Of a stretch of DNA of 64,000 nucleotides, positions 17,459 through 26,727 are shown piece by piece; the stretch's first letter is position 1; each line of letters opens with the position of its first letter. The DNA comes from Dokdonella_A sp040005635 (lineage in GTDB: Bacteria > Pseudomonadota > Gammaproteobacteria > Xanthomonadales > Rhodanobacteraceae), in assembly GCA_040005635.1 (NCBI GenBank), contig JBDTYM010000008.1, positions 4,506 to 68,505 of the forward strand. The letters run 5' to 3'. Below the pieces are notes generated by a model that made no database searches, was not told the origin of the DNA, and was given only the letters and a program-made list of their open reading frames with translations. The translations under genes were made by a program, and so were the position numbers.

Positions 17459-18916
17459 TCATGTCGTCGCCGCGGCGGCTTCGTTTGTCGTTTCACGCAA
17501 CAGCAAAGCCGCCAGTACGGCCGCCAATCCGGCGAAGCAGGCGCCGACGAAGAACGCGGCATGGTAGCCGCCATTCAATGCGGCAAGCGGATTCGCCGCT
17601 GCGGCACGCAGGCCCTCGGCGCGGAAGTTCGCCAGGCTCGCAAGCACCGCGAGTCCGAGCGCGCCACCCATCATGAAGGACGTGTTGACCAGGCCCGAGG
17701 CGAGGCCGGACTCGCTCGGTTCGACATCGCCCATCGCCGCCAGCAGCATCGGATTGAACGCGATGCCGGCACCGAGGCCGAGCAGCAGCATGCCGGGCAG
17801 CACATCGACGAGGAAGTGGCCGTCGATCGGCGTGCGTGCGAACCAGGCGAGGCCACACGCAGCGAACAACAGGCCCGCCACCAGCGGCAGGCGCAGGCCG
17901 AAACGCATCACCAGCCTGGCCGAGATGCCGAGCGAGAAGGCGGCCATGATCAGGTTCGCCGGCAGGAATGCGAGGCCGACCTGCATCGGGTCGTAGCCGA
18001 GCACCTGTTGCAGATACAGCGCCGACAGGAAGAACCAGGCGAACATTGCCGCCGCCCACAGCACGCCGACCGTATTTGCGGTGGCGAGGTTGCGCAGGCG
18101 CAGCAGGCCGAGCGGTACCAGCGGCAACTTCACACGCGCTTCGATGATCACGAAGGCGATCAGCAGCGCCAGCGCGACGGCGAGCAAGCCGAGCGTAGGC
18201 ACCGAGATCCAGCCGGCCTCGTTGCCATTGACGATCGCGTAGACCGCAAGCATCAGCGACGCGGTGATGGTGATCGCGCCGGCGATATCGAGATGGCGCT
18301 CGCCGATGGCATTGCGTGCCCCAGGCAATACGAGCAGGGACAGCGCGAACACCGCCACGCCGACCGGCAGATTGACCAGGAAGATCCAATGCCAATCGAG
18401 CGCGCCGGTCAGGAATCCACCGAGCAGCACGCCGATACTGCCGCCGCCGGCGCAGACGAAACCGTACACGCCCATCGCCTTCGCGCGCTCGGCCGGCTCG
18501 GTGAACAGGTTCATCATGAGCGACAGCGACACCGCATTGACGACCGCGCCGCCGAGCCCCTGGATGCCGCGCGCTGTGACGAGCACGCCGCGCGTCGTGG
18601 CAAGGCCGCAGGCGAGCGAGGCGAGCGTGAACAGCACGATGCCGAACAGGAAGATGCGCCGATGCCCGAACAGATCGCCGAGGCGCCCGCCGAGCAGCAG
18701 AAAGCCGCCGAAGGTCAACAGGTAGGCATTCACGACCCAGGCCAGGGTCGCCTCGCTGAAACCGAGATCGTTGCGGATCGATGGCAGCGCCACGTTCACG
18801 ATGGTGGTGTCGAGCACGATCATCAGCGTGCCGAGGCAGAGCACGCCGAGCGCGATCCAGCGCTGCCTGCCGTGCAGGGTGGCGCTGGACGTCGGATGGG
18901 GGTCGGCATTCAACAT
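17459..18916 (-). CDS. MFS drug exporter, DHA2 (14-TM) family
   Basis: The protein is 485 residues with about 14 predicted membrane spans. LDTTIVNVALPSI in the first helix is the DHA2 motif D1, GGRLGDLFGHRR is MFS motif A, and ARGIQGLGGAVV / GGFLTGALDWHWIFLVNLPVG is motif C and the following loop. These place it with EmrB/QacA-type proton-driven exporters. AGGAATTC precedes the ATG. It is divergent from the ABC exporter at 19122. The substrate is unknown. Confidence 0.92.
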   Translation of the reverse strand: MLNADPHPTSSATLHGRQRWIALGVLCLGTLMIVLDTTIVNVALPSIRNDLGFSEATLAWVVNAYLLTFGGFLLLGGRLGDLFGHRRIFLFGIVLFTLASLACGLATTRGVLVTARGIQGLGGAVVNAVSLSLMMNLFTEPAERAKAMGVYGFVCAGGGSIGVLLGGFLTGALDWHWIFLVNLPVGVAVFALSLLVLPGARNAIGERHLDIAGAITITASLMLAVYAIVNGNEAGWISVPTLGLLAVALALLIAFVIIEARVKLPLVPLGLLRLRNLATANTVGVLWAAAMFAWFFLSALYLQQVLGYDPMQVGLAFLPANLIMAAFSLGISARLVMRFGLRLPLVAGLLFAACGLAWFARTPIDGHFLVDVLPGMLLLGLGAGIAFNPMLLAAMGDVEPSESGLASGLVNTSFMMGGALGLAVLASLANFRAEGLRAAAANPLAALNGGYHAAFFVGACFAGLAAVLAALLLRETTNEAAAATT

Positions 18917-19121
18917 ACTGAATTCCTGATGGTTGGTGAGGTGCGGCCGTATGCGCGAGAACGCAGGATGGACGCGGATTCGCGGCTCTTGGTTTCACGA
19001 CGAACGAGCAGGCGGCAAATCGACAGGTGCATCGAGGCGATTGAACTCCGCCGCACGCGCGCCATGTCTACAATGCCCGGCTGGTGCATCGTCCACGCTC
19101 GTCTCACGAAAGGGAATATCC

Positions 19122-20099
19122 ATGCAAGCTGCCACTCAGCCGCGGGAAGCCGGCGCGCCCACGCCGATTGTTACCGTAAGCGGCCTCGGCAAGACCTACA
19201 AAAGCGGCTTCCAGGCGTTGAAGAACGTCGACTTGACGATCCGTCGCGGCGAAATCTTTGCATTGCTCGGGCCGAATGGCGCCGGCAAGACGACCTTGAT
19301 CAGCATCATCTGCGGCATCGTGCGCGCCAGCGAAGGCAGCGTGATCGCCGACGGCCACGACATCGTGCGCGACTATCGCGCGGCCCGCGCGAAAATCGGC
19401 CTGGTGCCGCAGGAACTGCATACCGACGCGTTCGAGACCGTGTGGGCGACCGTGAAGTTCAGCCGCGGCCTGTTCGGCAAGGCGCCGGATCCGGCCTATC
19501 TGGAAAAGGTGCTGCGCGATCTTTCACTGTGGGACAAGAAGGACAGCAAGATCATGGCGCTGTCCGGTGGCATGAAGCGTCGCGTGCTGATCGCCAAGGC
19601 GCTCGCGCACGAGCCGCAGATTCTGTTCCTCGACGAGCCGACCGCCGGTGTAGACGTCGAGCTGCGCCACGACATGTGGCAGATGGTGCGTGCGCTGCGC
19701 GAGCGCGGCGTCACTATCATACTGACCACGCACTACATCGAAGAAGCTGAGGAGATGGCCGACCGCATCGGCGTGATACGAAAGGGCGAGTTGATCCTGG
19801 TCGAGGACAAGGTCGTGCTGATGCGCAAGCTGGGCAAGAAGCAGCTGACCCTGCAGTTGCAGTGTCCGTTGGCGCAGATTCCGGCGGAACTCGGCGCGCT
19901 GCCACTGGAGCTGTCCGCCGACGGCCTCGCGCTGATCTACACGTTCGACACGCAGGGCGAAGAGACCGGTATCGCCGGGCTGCTGCGCCGCCTCGGCGAG
20001 CACGGCATCGACTTCAAGGATCTGCATTCGAGCGAGAGCTCGCTGGAGGACATCTTCGTCGGCCTGCTGCGCTCGGATGCGGGGAGGGTGGCGGCATGA
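19122..20099 (+). CDS. ABC-2 type exporter, ATP-binding subunit
   Basis: The protein is 325 residues. Walker A is GPNGAGKTT (about 53-61), Q-loop VPQE, signature LSGGMKRR, Walker B ILFLDEPTAG and the switch histidine in TTHYIEEAEEMADRIGVI. The C-terminal extension after residue 240 (LTLQLQCPLAQIP, SSESSLEDIFVGLLR) is typical of YadG/NodI-like subunits. ATG 19122 sits directly upstream of the domain, with AAGGGAA nearby. Its stop overlaps the permease start as ATGA, so the two are co-translated. Confidence 0.93.
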   Translation: MQAATQPREAGAPTPIVTVSGLGKTYKSGFQALKNVDLTIRRGEIFALLGPNGAGKTTLISIICGIVRASEGSVIADGHDIVRDYRAARAKIGLVPQELHTDAFETVWATVKFSRGLFGKAPDPAYLEKVLRDLSLWDKKDSKIMALSGGMKRRVLIAKALAHEPQILFLDEPTAGVDVELRHDMWQMVRALRERGVTIILTTHYIEEAEEMADRIGVIRKGELILVEDKVVLMRKLGKKQLTLQLQCPLAQIPAELGALPLELSADGLALIYTFDTQGEETGIAGLLRRLGEHGIDFKDLHSSESSLEDIFVGLLRSDAGRVAA

Positions 20100-20857
20100 A
20101 CACGACCGCGATCCGCGCCATCTACCGCTTCGAAATGGCACGCACGTTCCGCACGCTGATGCAGAGCATCGCCTCTCCGGTGCTGTCGACCTCGTTGTAC
20201 TTCGTCGTGTTCGGCGCAGCGATCGGTTCGCGCATGGGCGCCGTCGACGGCATCAGCTACGGCGCCTTCATCATTCCCGGTTTGATCATGCTGTCGCTGC
20301 TCAACGAGAGCATCTCGAACGCCGCGTTCGGCATCTACCTGCCGAAATGGTCGGGCACGATCTATGAGCTGCTGTCGGCGCCGGTGTCCTTCATCGAGGT
20401 GCTGATCGGCTATGTCGGCGCGGCCGCGACGAAGTCGATGATGCTCGGCTTGCTGATCCTGGTCACCGCGCGCGTGTTCGTGCCATACGAAATCGCGCAT
20501 CCGCTGTGGATGGTCGGGTTCCTGCTGCTGACCGCAGTCACCTTCAGTCTGTTTGGCTTCATCATCGGCATTTGGGCCGACGATTTCCAGAAACTGCAGG
20601 TGATCCCGCTGATGGTCGTCACGCCGCTGACCTTCCTCGGCGGCGCCTTCTATTCGATCGGCATGCTGCCGCCAATCTGGCAGAAGATCGCCTTGCTCAA
20701 CCCGGTCTTGTACTTGATCAGTGGCTTTCGCTGGAGCTTCTACGGCGTCGCCGACGTCAACATCGTGCTCAGCCTCGGCGCGACGATCGGTTTCCTGCTG
20801 CTCTGTCTCGCGGTCGTGTGGTGGATCTTCCGAACCGGCTACAAGCTGAAAAGCTGA
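20096..20857 (+). CDS. ABC-2 type exporter, permease subunit
   Basis: The 253-residue membrane protein has about six spans. It shows the ABC-2 pattern: SIASPVLSTSLYFVVFGAAIG in the first helix, YGAFIIPGLIMLSLLNESISN, and the late VTPLTFLGGAFYSIGMLPPIWQ block seen in YadH/NodJ permeases. ATG overlaps the ATPase stop codon by four bases. The pair resembles YadG/YadH; the substrate is not predictable. Confidence 0.92.
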   Translation: MNTTAIRAIYRFEMARTFRTLMQSIASPVLSTSLYFVVFGAAIGSRMGAVDGISYGAFIIPGLIMLSLLNESISNAAFGIYLPKWSGTIYELLSAPVSFIEVLIGYVGAAATKSMMLGLLILVTARVFVPYEIAHPLWMVGFLLLTAVTFSLFGFIIGIWADDFQKLQVIPLMVVTPLTFLGGAFYSIGMLPPIWQKIALLNPVLYLISGFRWSFYGVADVNIVLSLGATIGFLLLCLAVVWWIFRTGYKLKS

Positions 20858-20870
20858 TAACAACGAAAGC

Positions 20871-20903
20871 CCTCTCCCCCGGCAGCTTTTTGTCCGGGGG
20901 GAG
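20871..20903. repeat. CCCTCTCCCC-type hairpin element
   Basis: The stem is CTCCCCCGG (20874-20882) with CCGGGGGGAG (20894-20903), leaving one bulged G. The loop contains TTTTT. It stands 13 bp after the ABC permease stop. The CCCTCTCCCC start is shared with the element at 23380 and resembles common intergenic repeats of Xanthomonadales. It may stabilise or end the mRNA. Confidence 0.55.
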
Positions 20904-21085
20904 TCTGGTAAGTGGCAAGGGGTCGGTTTGGCGCGGAAGCTGATCGCCTCGCGGCTCTCTTAACGACGGTTTTTGTATCGTCGGCGAAATTACTTGTGCG
21001 CGGAGTCGAACCCGCGACGCCGCGCCGCGTCCGACGCGTGCGCTTGTGAAATGATCCTGACCGTCCATTCCGCCGAGCTTTCACG

Positions 21086-22264
21086 ATGTATTTGCAATGC
21101 TTGCCTGCCGTCCTGTTCGGGGTGATGGCCGCGTCTGCTGCCGCAGCGACGAGACACGTCGGGCCCGGCCAGACGTACGCGACGCCGTGCGCTGCGATCG
21201 CCGCGGCCGCGGCCGGCGACACGATCCAGATCGATGCATCCGGCCAGTACGACGGCGATGTCTGCGCATGGTCGACCAACGGGCTCACCCTGCTCGGCGT
21301 CAACGGCCGGCCGCATATCGATGCCGCCGGACAGAACGCACAAGGCAAAGCGATCTGGGTCATTGGCGGCAACGACACGACCGTCGACAACATCGAACTC
21401 TCGGGCTGCCACGTACCGGATGCGAACGGCGCGGGCATCCGCCAGGAGGGCGTGAACCTGACGGTGCGGCATGCCTATTTCCATGACAACGAGGACGGTA
21501 TCCTCGCCGGCGACAAAACCGGCAGCACGATCACGATCGAATACAGCGAGTTTGCGCACAACGGCGCTGGTGACGGTTACTCGCACAACCTCTACATCAA
21601 CCACGTCGACAAACTCGTGTTCCGCTACAACTGGTCGCATGGCGCGGTGGTCGGGCATCTGCTGAAAACGCGCGCGCTCGAAAACCAGATTCTCTACAAC
21701 CGCCTGACCGGCGAGAGCGGCGGCAGCGAAAGCTACGAAATCAATCTGCCGAGCGGCGGCTTGTCATTCGTCATCGGCAACCTGATCGAGCAGCCTGCGA
21801 CGACACAGAATCCGGCGATGCTCGACTACCTCAGCGAACCCGGCTCCGGCCAGAATGCCGACGACCGCTTGTTCGTCGTCAACAACACCTTCGTCAACGA
21901 TCGCGGCAGCGGCACGTTCCTGCAGATCGGTGCATCGACCACAACGCCAGTCGTCGCGCGCAACAATATTTTCTTCGGCGGTGGCACGCCGACTACGCAG
22001 GCGAACGCCGTGCTCGACCACAACTACAGCGGCAGCGACGCGTTGTTCGTCGATGCAGCTGACTACGACTATCGCCTGCTGGGTGGTTCGCCGGTGATCG
22101 ATGCCGGCGTCGATCCCGGCAGCGGCGCCGGACAGTCGCTGCTGCCGGCCGATGTCTATGTGCATGCCGCCGCAGGCGCGACGCGTGCCGTGGTCGGCAC
22201 GATCGACATCGGTGCGTACGAGTGGACGGGCGACGCGATCTTCGCCGACGGCTTCGACGGTTAG
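21086..22264 (+). CDS. Secreted parallel beta-helix protein with C-terminal IFxxGFD motif
   Basis: The 392-residue protein has a signal peptide (residues 1-21, cleavage near AAA-TRH). A right-handed beta-helix follows, with pectate-lyase-like repeats: TIEYSEFAHNGAG, KLVFRYNWSHGAVVGHLLKTRA, LFVVNNTFVNDRG, VVARNNIFFGGG. The end has the DIGAYE block of choice-of-anchor Q proteins, then a short linker and DAIFADGFDG. That tail recurs in the proteins at 39020 and 58095. No lyase catalytic site is evident; a surface or extracellular polysaccharide-binding role is an inference. The TAG stop overlaps the stop codon of the convergent gene. Confidence 0.85.
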   Translation: MYLQCLPAVLFGVMAASAAAATRHVGPGQTYATPCAAIAAAAAGDTIQIDASGQYDGDVCAWSTNGLTLLGVNGRPHIDAAGQNAQGKAIWVIGGNDTTVDNIELSGCHVPDANGAGIRQEGVNLTVRHAYFHDNEDGILAGDKTGSTITIEYSEFAHNGAGDGYSHNLYINHVDKLVFRYNWSHGAVVGHLLKTRALENQILYNRLTGESGGSESYEINLPSGGLSFVIGNLIEQPATTQNPAMLDYLSEPGSGQNADDRLFVVNNTFVNDRGSGTFLQIGASTTTPVVARNNIFFGGGTPTTQANAVLDHNYSGSDALFVDAADYDYRLLGGSPVIDAGVDPGSGAGQSLLPADVYVHAAAGATRAVVGTIDIGAYEWTGDAIFADGFDG

Positions 22265-23298
22265 ATCGACGCGGCGAGTTCGCGCGTCAGCGCAGCCGCG
22301 GAGATCGCGCGACAGCCGCTCACATTCTGGCCGGCCCACAGTGGTGAGAAATCGCCGCTGCCAGCCCTTTCGGCGGCCGCACGTAGCGGCGTGATCGCAC
22401 CTGCAGCGAGCGGAAACTCCGGCGCCGCGGTGCTGAGCGGGCCGAGTTCGCGCATTGCGCGATTGACGATGCCGCGCGCCGCACGGCCGCTGAATACGTT
22501 CGTCAACCCGGTGTGCCGGCTGGCGTCACTCTTCAGGGCAATGCGATGCACCTCGCTCGTCGACGCTTCGGGACAGAGCAGGTAGGCCGTGCCGATCTGC
22601 GCGCCGGCAGCGCCGAGCGCCAGTGCCGCAGCGACACCTTCGGCGTCGGCTATGCCGCCTGCCGCGATTACCGGCACCCGCACGGCGCGAACGATTTGTG
22701 GCAGTAGCGCGAATGTGCCGGCTTGCAGGGTCAGATCGTGCGACAGGAAATGTCCGCGGTGGCCGCCAGCTTCGAGTCCCTGCGCGATGATCGCGTCGAC
22801 GCCACGCGCTTCGAGCCAGCGCGCTTCGTCGACGGTCGTCGCCGAAGCGAGGATCTTCGAACCCCAGCCGCGCGCGCGCGCGAGCAGGTCGGGCGCAGGC
22901 AGGCCGAAGTGGAAGCTAACGACCGGCGGCTTGAATTCTTCGAGCAGATCCGCCATCGCGGCATCGAATGGCCTGCGCATCGGCGCTTGCGGAAGCGCGT
23001 CGATATCCACACCGAGTTCGCGATAGTACGGCGCCAGCAGCGCGCGCCACGCGCTCTCGCGGACGGCATCGAAGATCGGTGGCACGTGACAGAAGAAGTT
23101 CGCATTGTAGGGTTGGCGCGACTTCGTGGCGATCGCGCCGAGTTCGCTGCGCAGCGCGTCGGGCGAAAGCGTCGCGCACGCCAGTGAGCCGAGACCGCCG
23201 GTTTCGCATACGGCGATCGCGAGCGCGCTGCCTTGTATGCCTGCCATGGGCGCCTGAATCACGGGGAGGTCGATGCCTAGTAGCTCCTGCAACTTCAC
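22261..23298 (-). CDS. Nitronate monooxygenase/2-nitropropane dioxygenase family flavoenzyme
   Basis: The 345-residue TIM-barrel protein begins with GTG (GAGGAAATC upstream). It carries LPVIQAPMAGIQGS (FMN site), GGLGSLACATLSP, AIIAQGLEAGGHRGHF with the family histidine, VPVIAAGGIADAEGVAAALALGA and AAGAQIGTAYLLCPEA. These are signatures of FMN-dependent nitronate monooxygenases, which oxidise alkyl nitronates, though many members have other flavin chemistry. It converges on the beta-helix gene with overlapping stop codons. Confidence 0.92.
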   Translation of the reverse strand: MKLQELLGIDLPVIQAPMAGIQGSALAIAVCETGGLGSLACATLSPDALRSELGAIATKSRQPYNANFFCHVPPIFDAVRESAWRALLAPYYRELGVDIDALPQAPMRRPFDAAMADLLEEFKPPVVSFHFGLPAPDLLARARGWGSKILASATTVDEARWLEARGVDAIIAQGLEAGGHRGHFLSHDLTLQAGTFALLPQIVRAVRVPVIAAGGIADAEGVAAALALGAAGAQIGTAYLLCPEASTSEVHRIALKSDASRHTGLTNVFSGRAARGIVNRAMRELGPLSTAAPEFPLAAGAITPLRAAAERAGSGDFSPLWAGQNVSGCRAISAAALTRELAASI

Positions 23299-23359
23299 CG
23301 CGATTTCCTCCGATGCCGCGAAAAATGGGTGTCCTCTCCCGCGCCTGTCGCAGGAGGTA

Positions 23360-23423
23360 ACCCTTGCCCCTCACCCCAGCCCTCTGCCCCAATGGTGAAG
23401 CCGTTGGGGGAGAGGGAGTTTTT
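23360..23423. repeat. CCCTCTGCCCC hairpin element with T-run
   Basis: The core is CCCTCTGCCCCAA (23380-23392) pairing with TTGGGGGAGAGGG (23404-23416) with one mismatch, followed on the plus strand by TTTTT (23419-23423). The preceding CCCCTCACCCCAGCCCT is the companion sequence often seen with this repeat in Xanthomonadales and pseudomonads. It lies between two minus-strand genes, abutting the pgm stop codon. The T-run would favour termination of plus-strand transcripts. Confidence 0.65.
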
Positions 23424-25075
23424 CAAGCGCCATGCAATGCCGCATCCACGATCCCTTGCGCCTCGCGCAGCAAATCGGCCAGGTGGGCTTCGCTCTTGAA
23501 GCTCTCCGCATAGATCTTGTAGATGTCCTCGGTACCGGATGGCCGTGCGGCGAACCAGCCGCTCGCAGCGATCACCTTGATGCCGCCAATCGGTGCGTCG
23601 TTGCCGGGCGCGCGATCGATCACGGCTTGGATTGTTTCGCCGGCGAGCTGTGCGGATTTCACTTGCGTCGGCGATAGCTTCGACAGCTTGTACTTCTGTT
23701 CACGCGTCGCCGGTGCATCGACGCGCTCGGCATACGAGCGGCCGAGATCATCCGCGATCTGCGCATGGAGTTCGCCCGGATCGCGCCCACCACGCGCCGT
23801 CATCTCCGCAGACAGCAGGGCCGCTGCAATGCCGTCCTTGTCGGTCGACCAGACGCTGCCATCGCGGCGCAGGAACGAGGCGCCGGCGCTTTCCTCGCCA
23901 CCGAAGCCGAGCGAGCCGTCGAGCAGGCCGTCGACGAACCACTTGAATCCGACCGGGGTCTCCAGCAAGCGCCGGCCGAGCCGTTGCGCGACGCGATCGA
24001 TCAAGGCGCTGCTGACGACGGTCTTGCCGATCGCGGCGTCAGCATTCCACTCGGGCCGATGCCGAAACAGATAGTCGATCATCACGGCGAGGTAGTGATT
24101 GGGCAACAGCAGTCCGACACTCTTCGTGACGATGCCGTGGCGATCGTGATCGGTGTCGCAGGCGAACGCGACGTCGTACCGATCCTTGAGTCCGATCAGG
24201 CGACGCATTGCGTACTTCGACGACGGATCCATGCGGATGCGGCCGTCCCAGTCCAGCGTCATGAAGGAGAAGGTCGGATCGACCTGTTCGCTGATCACGT
24301 CGAGCTGGATGCGGTGGCGGTCGGCGATGCGCGCCCAGTAGTGCACGCCGGCGCCGCCGAGCGGGTCGACCGCGATGTGCGGCGCGGCTGCACGGATCGC
24401 GTCGAAGTCGATGACGTTGCCGAGGTCGTCGACATAGCCGCCGAGAAAATCATGCGCATGCGTGGTTGCCGCGTTGCGCGCCTGCGCAAACGGCACGCGG
24501 CGGACGGCGGCAAGTCCGCTCGCCAGCAGTGCATTTGCACGTGTTTCGATCGCGGTGGTCAGGCGGGTATCGGCGGGGCCGCCATTCGGCGGGTTGTACT
24601 TGAAGCCGCCATCGCCGGGCGGGTTGTGCGACGGCGTCACGACGATGCCGTCGGCGAGGCCGCGCTTGCGGCCGCGGTTGTGCACGAGGATCGCCTGCGA
24701 GATCGCCGGCGTCGGCGTGTATTCGCCGCCCGCGGCCATCATCGTCTCGACGCCATTCGCAGCGAGTACCTCGAGCGCGCTCTCGAAGGCCGGCACCGAC
24801 AACGCATGCGTGTCGATGCCGATGAACAGCGGTCCGTCGATGCCCTGCGCGCGACGCGATTCGCAGATCGCCTGGGTGATCGCGAGCACGTGGTTTTCGT
24901 TGAAGCTTGCATCGAACGACGAACCGCGATGGCCCGAGGTGCCAAACGCGACCCGTTGCGCGACGACGGACGCGTCCGGTCTGCGCTGGTAATAGGCATC
25001 GACCAGCGCAGCGATGTCGACCAGCGGCGCTTCGGTTGCCGCGTGCCCGGCCAGCGGATTCACGTTCTCGCTCAT
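23423..25075 (-). CDS. pgm: Phosphoglucomutase, alpha-D-glucose specific
   Basis: The 550-residue enzyme interconverts glucose 1-phosphate and glucose 6-phosphate. The phosphoserine loop is VTPSHNPPGDGGFKYNPPNG with S149, the metal loop is DTDHDRHGI, and the sugar-binding GGEESAGAS block follows. FGTSGHRGSS near residue 44 is the usual N-terminal motif. Length matches E. coli Pgm (546). The ATG at 25075 overlaps the pgi stop by four bases (ATGA), showing translational coupling in a tal-pgi-pgm operon. Confidence 0.95.
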   Translation of the reverse strand: MSENVNPLAGHAATEAPLVDIAALVDAYYQRRPDASVVAQRVAFGTSGHRGSSFDASFNENHVLAITQAICESRRAQGIDGPLFIGIDTHALSVPAFESALEVLAANGVETMMAAGGEYTPTPAISQAILVHNRGRKRGLADGIVVTPSHNPPGDGGFKYNPPNGGPADTRLTTAIETRANALLASGLAAVRRVPFAQARNAATTHAHDFLGGYVDDLGNVIDFDAIRAAAPHIAVDPLGGAGVHYWARIADRHRIQLDVISEQVDPTFSFMTLDWDGRIRMDPSSKYAMRRLIGLKDRYDVAFACDTDHDRHGIVTKSVGLLLPNHYLAVMIDYLFRHRPEWNADAAIGKTVVSSALIDRVAQRLGRRLLETPVGFKWFVDGLLDGSLGFGGEESAGASFLRRDGSVWSTDKDGIAAALLSAEMTARGGRDPGELHAQIADDLGRSYAERVDAPATREQKYKLSKLSPTQVKSAQLAGETIQAVIDRAPGNDAPIGGIKVIAASGWFAARPSGTEDIYKIYAESFKSEAHLADLLREAQGIVDAALHGA

Positions 25076-26727
25076 GTTGCGTGCGCCCGCCGCGCGCGGT
25101 AGCGCCGGATCAGCGCATTGGTCGAGCTGTCGTGTGCGAGTTGCGGTTCGTCCCTGCTCGTCAGTTCCGCTGCGGTCTGCTTCGCCAGCGCCTTGCCGAG
25201 TTCGACACCCCACTGGTCGAACGAATCGATGTTCCAAATCGTGCCTTGCACGAACACGCTGTGCTCGTACAGCGCAACCAGCGCGCCGAGCGTGTGTGGC
25301 GTAAGCCGCTGTCCAAGGATCGTGTTGCTCGGACGGTTGCCCTCGAACACGCGATGCGGCACCAGAGCCTCGGGTGTGCCTTCCTTGCGCACCTCGTCGG
25401 CAGTCTTGCCGAATGCGAGCGCCTCGCTCTGCGCGAACAGGTTGGCGATCAGCAAGTCGTGCTGATCGCCGAGCGGCGCCAGTGCCTCGCAGAAACCGAT
25501 GAAATCGCAGGCGATCAGGCGCGTGCCCTGGTGGATCAACTGGTAAAACGAATGCTGGCCGTTGGTGCCGTGTTCGCCCCAGTAGACCGGACCGGTAGCG
25601 TAGTCGACATGCGTACCGTCGAGCGTCACATGCTTGCCGTTGCTCTCCATCGTCAGCTGTTGCAGGTACGCCGGAAAGCGCTTCAGGTACTGCTCGTAAG
25701 GCAGCACCGCGACGGTCTCGGCGCCGAGGAAGTTCGTATTCCAGATGCCGAGCAGACCGAGCAGCACCGGCAGGTTGTGTTCGAACGGTGCGCTGTGGAA
25801 GTGTTCGTCGATCGCGCGGAAGCCGGCCAGCAGGTCGCGGAAGCCGTCAGCGCCGATCGCCAGCAGGGTCGACAGACCGATCGCCGAGTCCATTGAATAG
25901 CGCCCACCGACCCAGTCCCAGAAACCGAACATGTTTGCCGTATCGATGCCGAACTTGGCGACCTCGGCGGCGTTGGTCGAGACCGCCACGAAGTGCTTCG
26001 CGACCGCCGCCGCGTCGCCATCGAGCGCGGCCAGTGTCCAGGCGCGCGCGGCGTGCGCATTGGTCAGTGTCTCCAGCGTGGTGAAGGTTTTCGAGCAGAC
26101 GATGAACAGCGTCTCGGCGGCATCGAGATCGCGCGTCGCCTCGACGAAATCGATGCCGTCGACATTCGAGACGAAGCGGAACTGCATATCGCGCCGGCTG
26201 TAGTGACGCAACGCCTCGTACGCCATGACCGGGCCGAGATCGGAGCCGCCGATGCCGATATTGACGATGTTGCGAATCCGCTGTCCGCTATGGCCCTTCC
26301 ATTCGCCGCTGCGCACGCATTCGGCAAACGCCGCCATGCGATCGAGCACCGCGTGTACGTCCGCGACCACGTCGGTGCCGTCGACCTCGATGATCGCGTC
26401 AGCGGGCGCGCGCAGCGCGACATGCAGCACGGCGCGGTGTTCGGTCGTGTTGATGCGCTCGCCGCCGAACATCGCGGCAATGCGCTGGGGCAACTGCACG
26501 GCATCGGCAAGTTCGCGCAGCAGGCGCAGCGTCTGTGCATCGACGCGCTGCTTGGAATAATCGAGATAGAGCCCTGCCGCTTCGGCGACGAAGCGCTCGC
26601 CGCGGTCGGGATCGGCGGCAAACAAGTCGCGCAGATGTGCCACGCGCTGAAACTCGGCGTGCGCCACCAGCGCGAGCCACTCGGGCCGTGAGGTCAATCC
26701 GACGGTCGCCGTCGAAGCGCCACTCAT
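25072..26727 (-). CDS. pgi: Glucose-6-phosphate isomerase
   Basis: The 551-residue enzyme interconverts glucose 6-phosphate and fructose 6-phosphate. NIVNIGIGGSDLGPVM, the substrate block SKTFTTLET, FGFWDWVGGRYSMDSAIGLS (PGI signature 1) and the catalytic GEHGTNGQHSFYQLIHQG are all intact. ATG 26727 is chosen because it overlaps the tal stop by four bases; a longer in-frame reading into tal is a high-GC artefact. It is the middle gene of the tal-pgi-pgm operon. Confidence 0.95.
   Translation of the reverse strand: MSGASTATVGLTSRPEWLALVAHAEFQRVAHLRDLFAADPDRGERFVAEAAGLYLDYSKQRVDAQTLRLLRELADAVQLPQRIAAMFGGERINTTEHRAVLHVALRAPADAIIEVDGTDVVADVHAVLDRMAAFAECVRSGEWKGHSGQRIRNIVNIGIGGSDLGPVMAYEALRHYSRRDMQFRFVSNVDGIDFVEATRDLDAAETLFIVCSKTFTTLETLTNAHAARAWTLAALDGDAAAVAKHFVAVSTNAAEVAKFGIDTANMFGFWDWVGGRYSMDSAIGLSTLLAIGADGFRDLLAGFRAIDEHFHSAPFEHNLPVLLGLLGIWNTNFLGAETVAVLPYEQYLKRFPAYLQQLTMESNGKHVTLDGTHVDYATGPVYWGEHGTNGQHSFYQLIHQGTRLIACDFIGFCEALAPLGDQHDLLIANLFAQSEALAFGKTADEVRKEGTPEALVPHRVFEGNRPSNTILGQRLTPHTLGALVALYEHSVFVQGTIWNIDSFDQWGVELGKALAKQTAAELTSRDEPQLAHDSSTNALIRRYRARRAHAT

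Noticed and set aside
17429..19750. A 773-residue plus-strand frame antisense to the MFS gene
   Set aside because: Gln/Arg/His-rich composition is typical of the antisense of a high-GC membrane protein; the MFS gene is certain.
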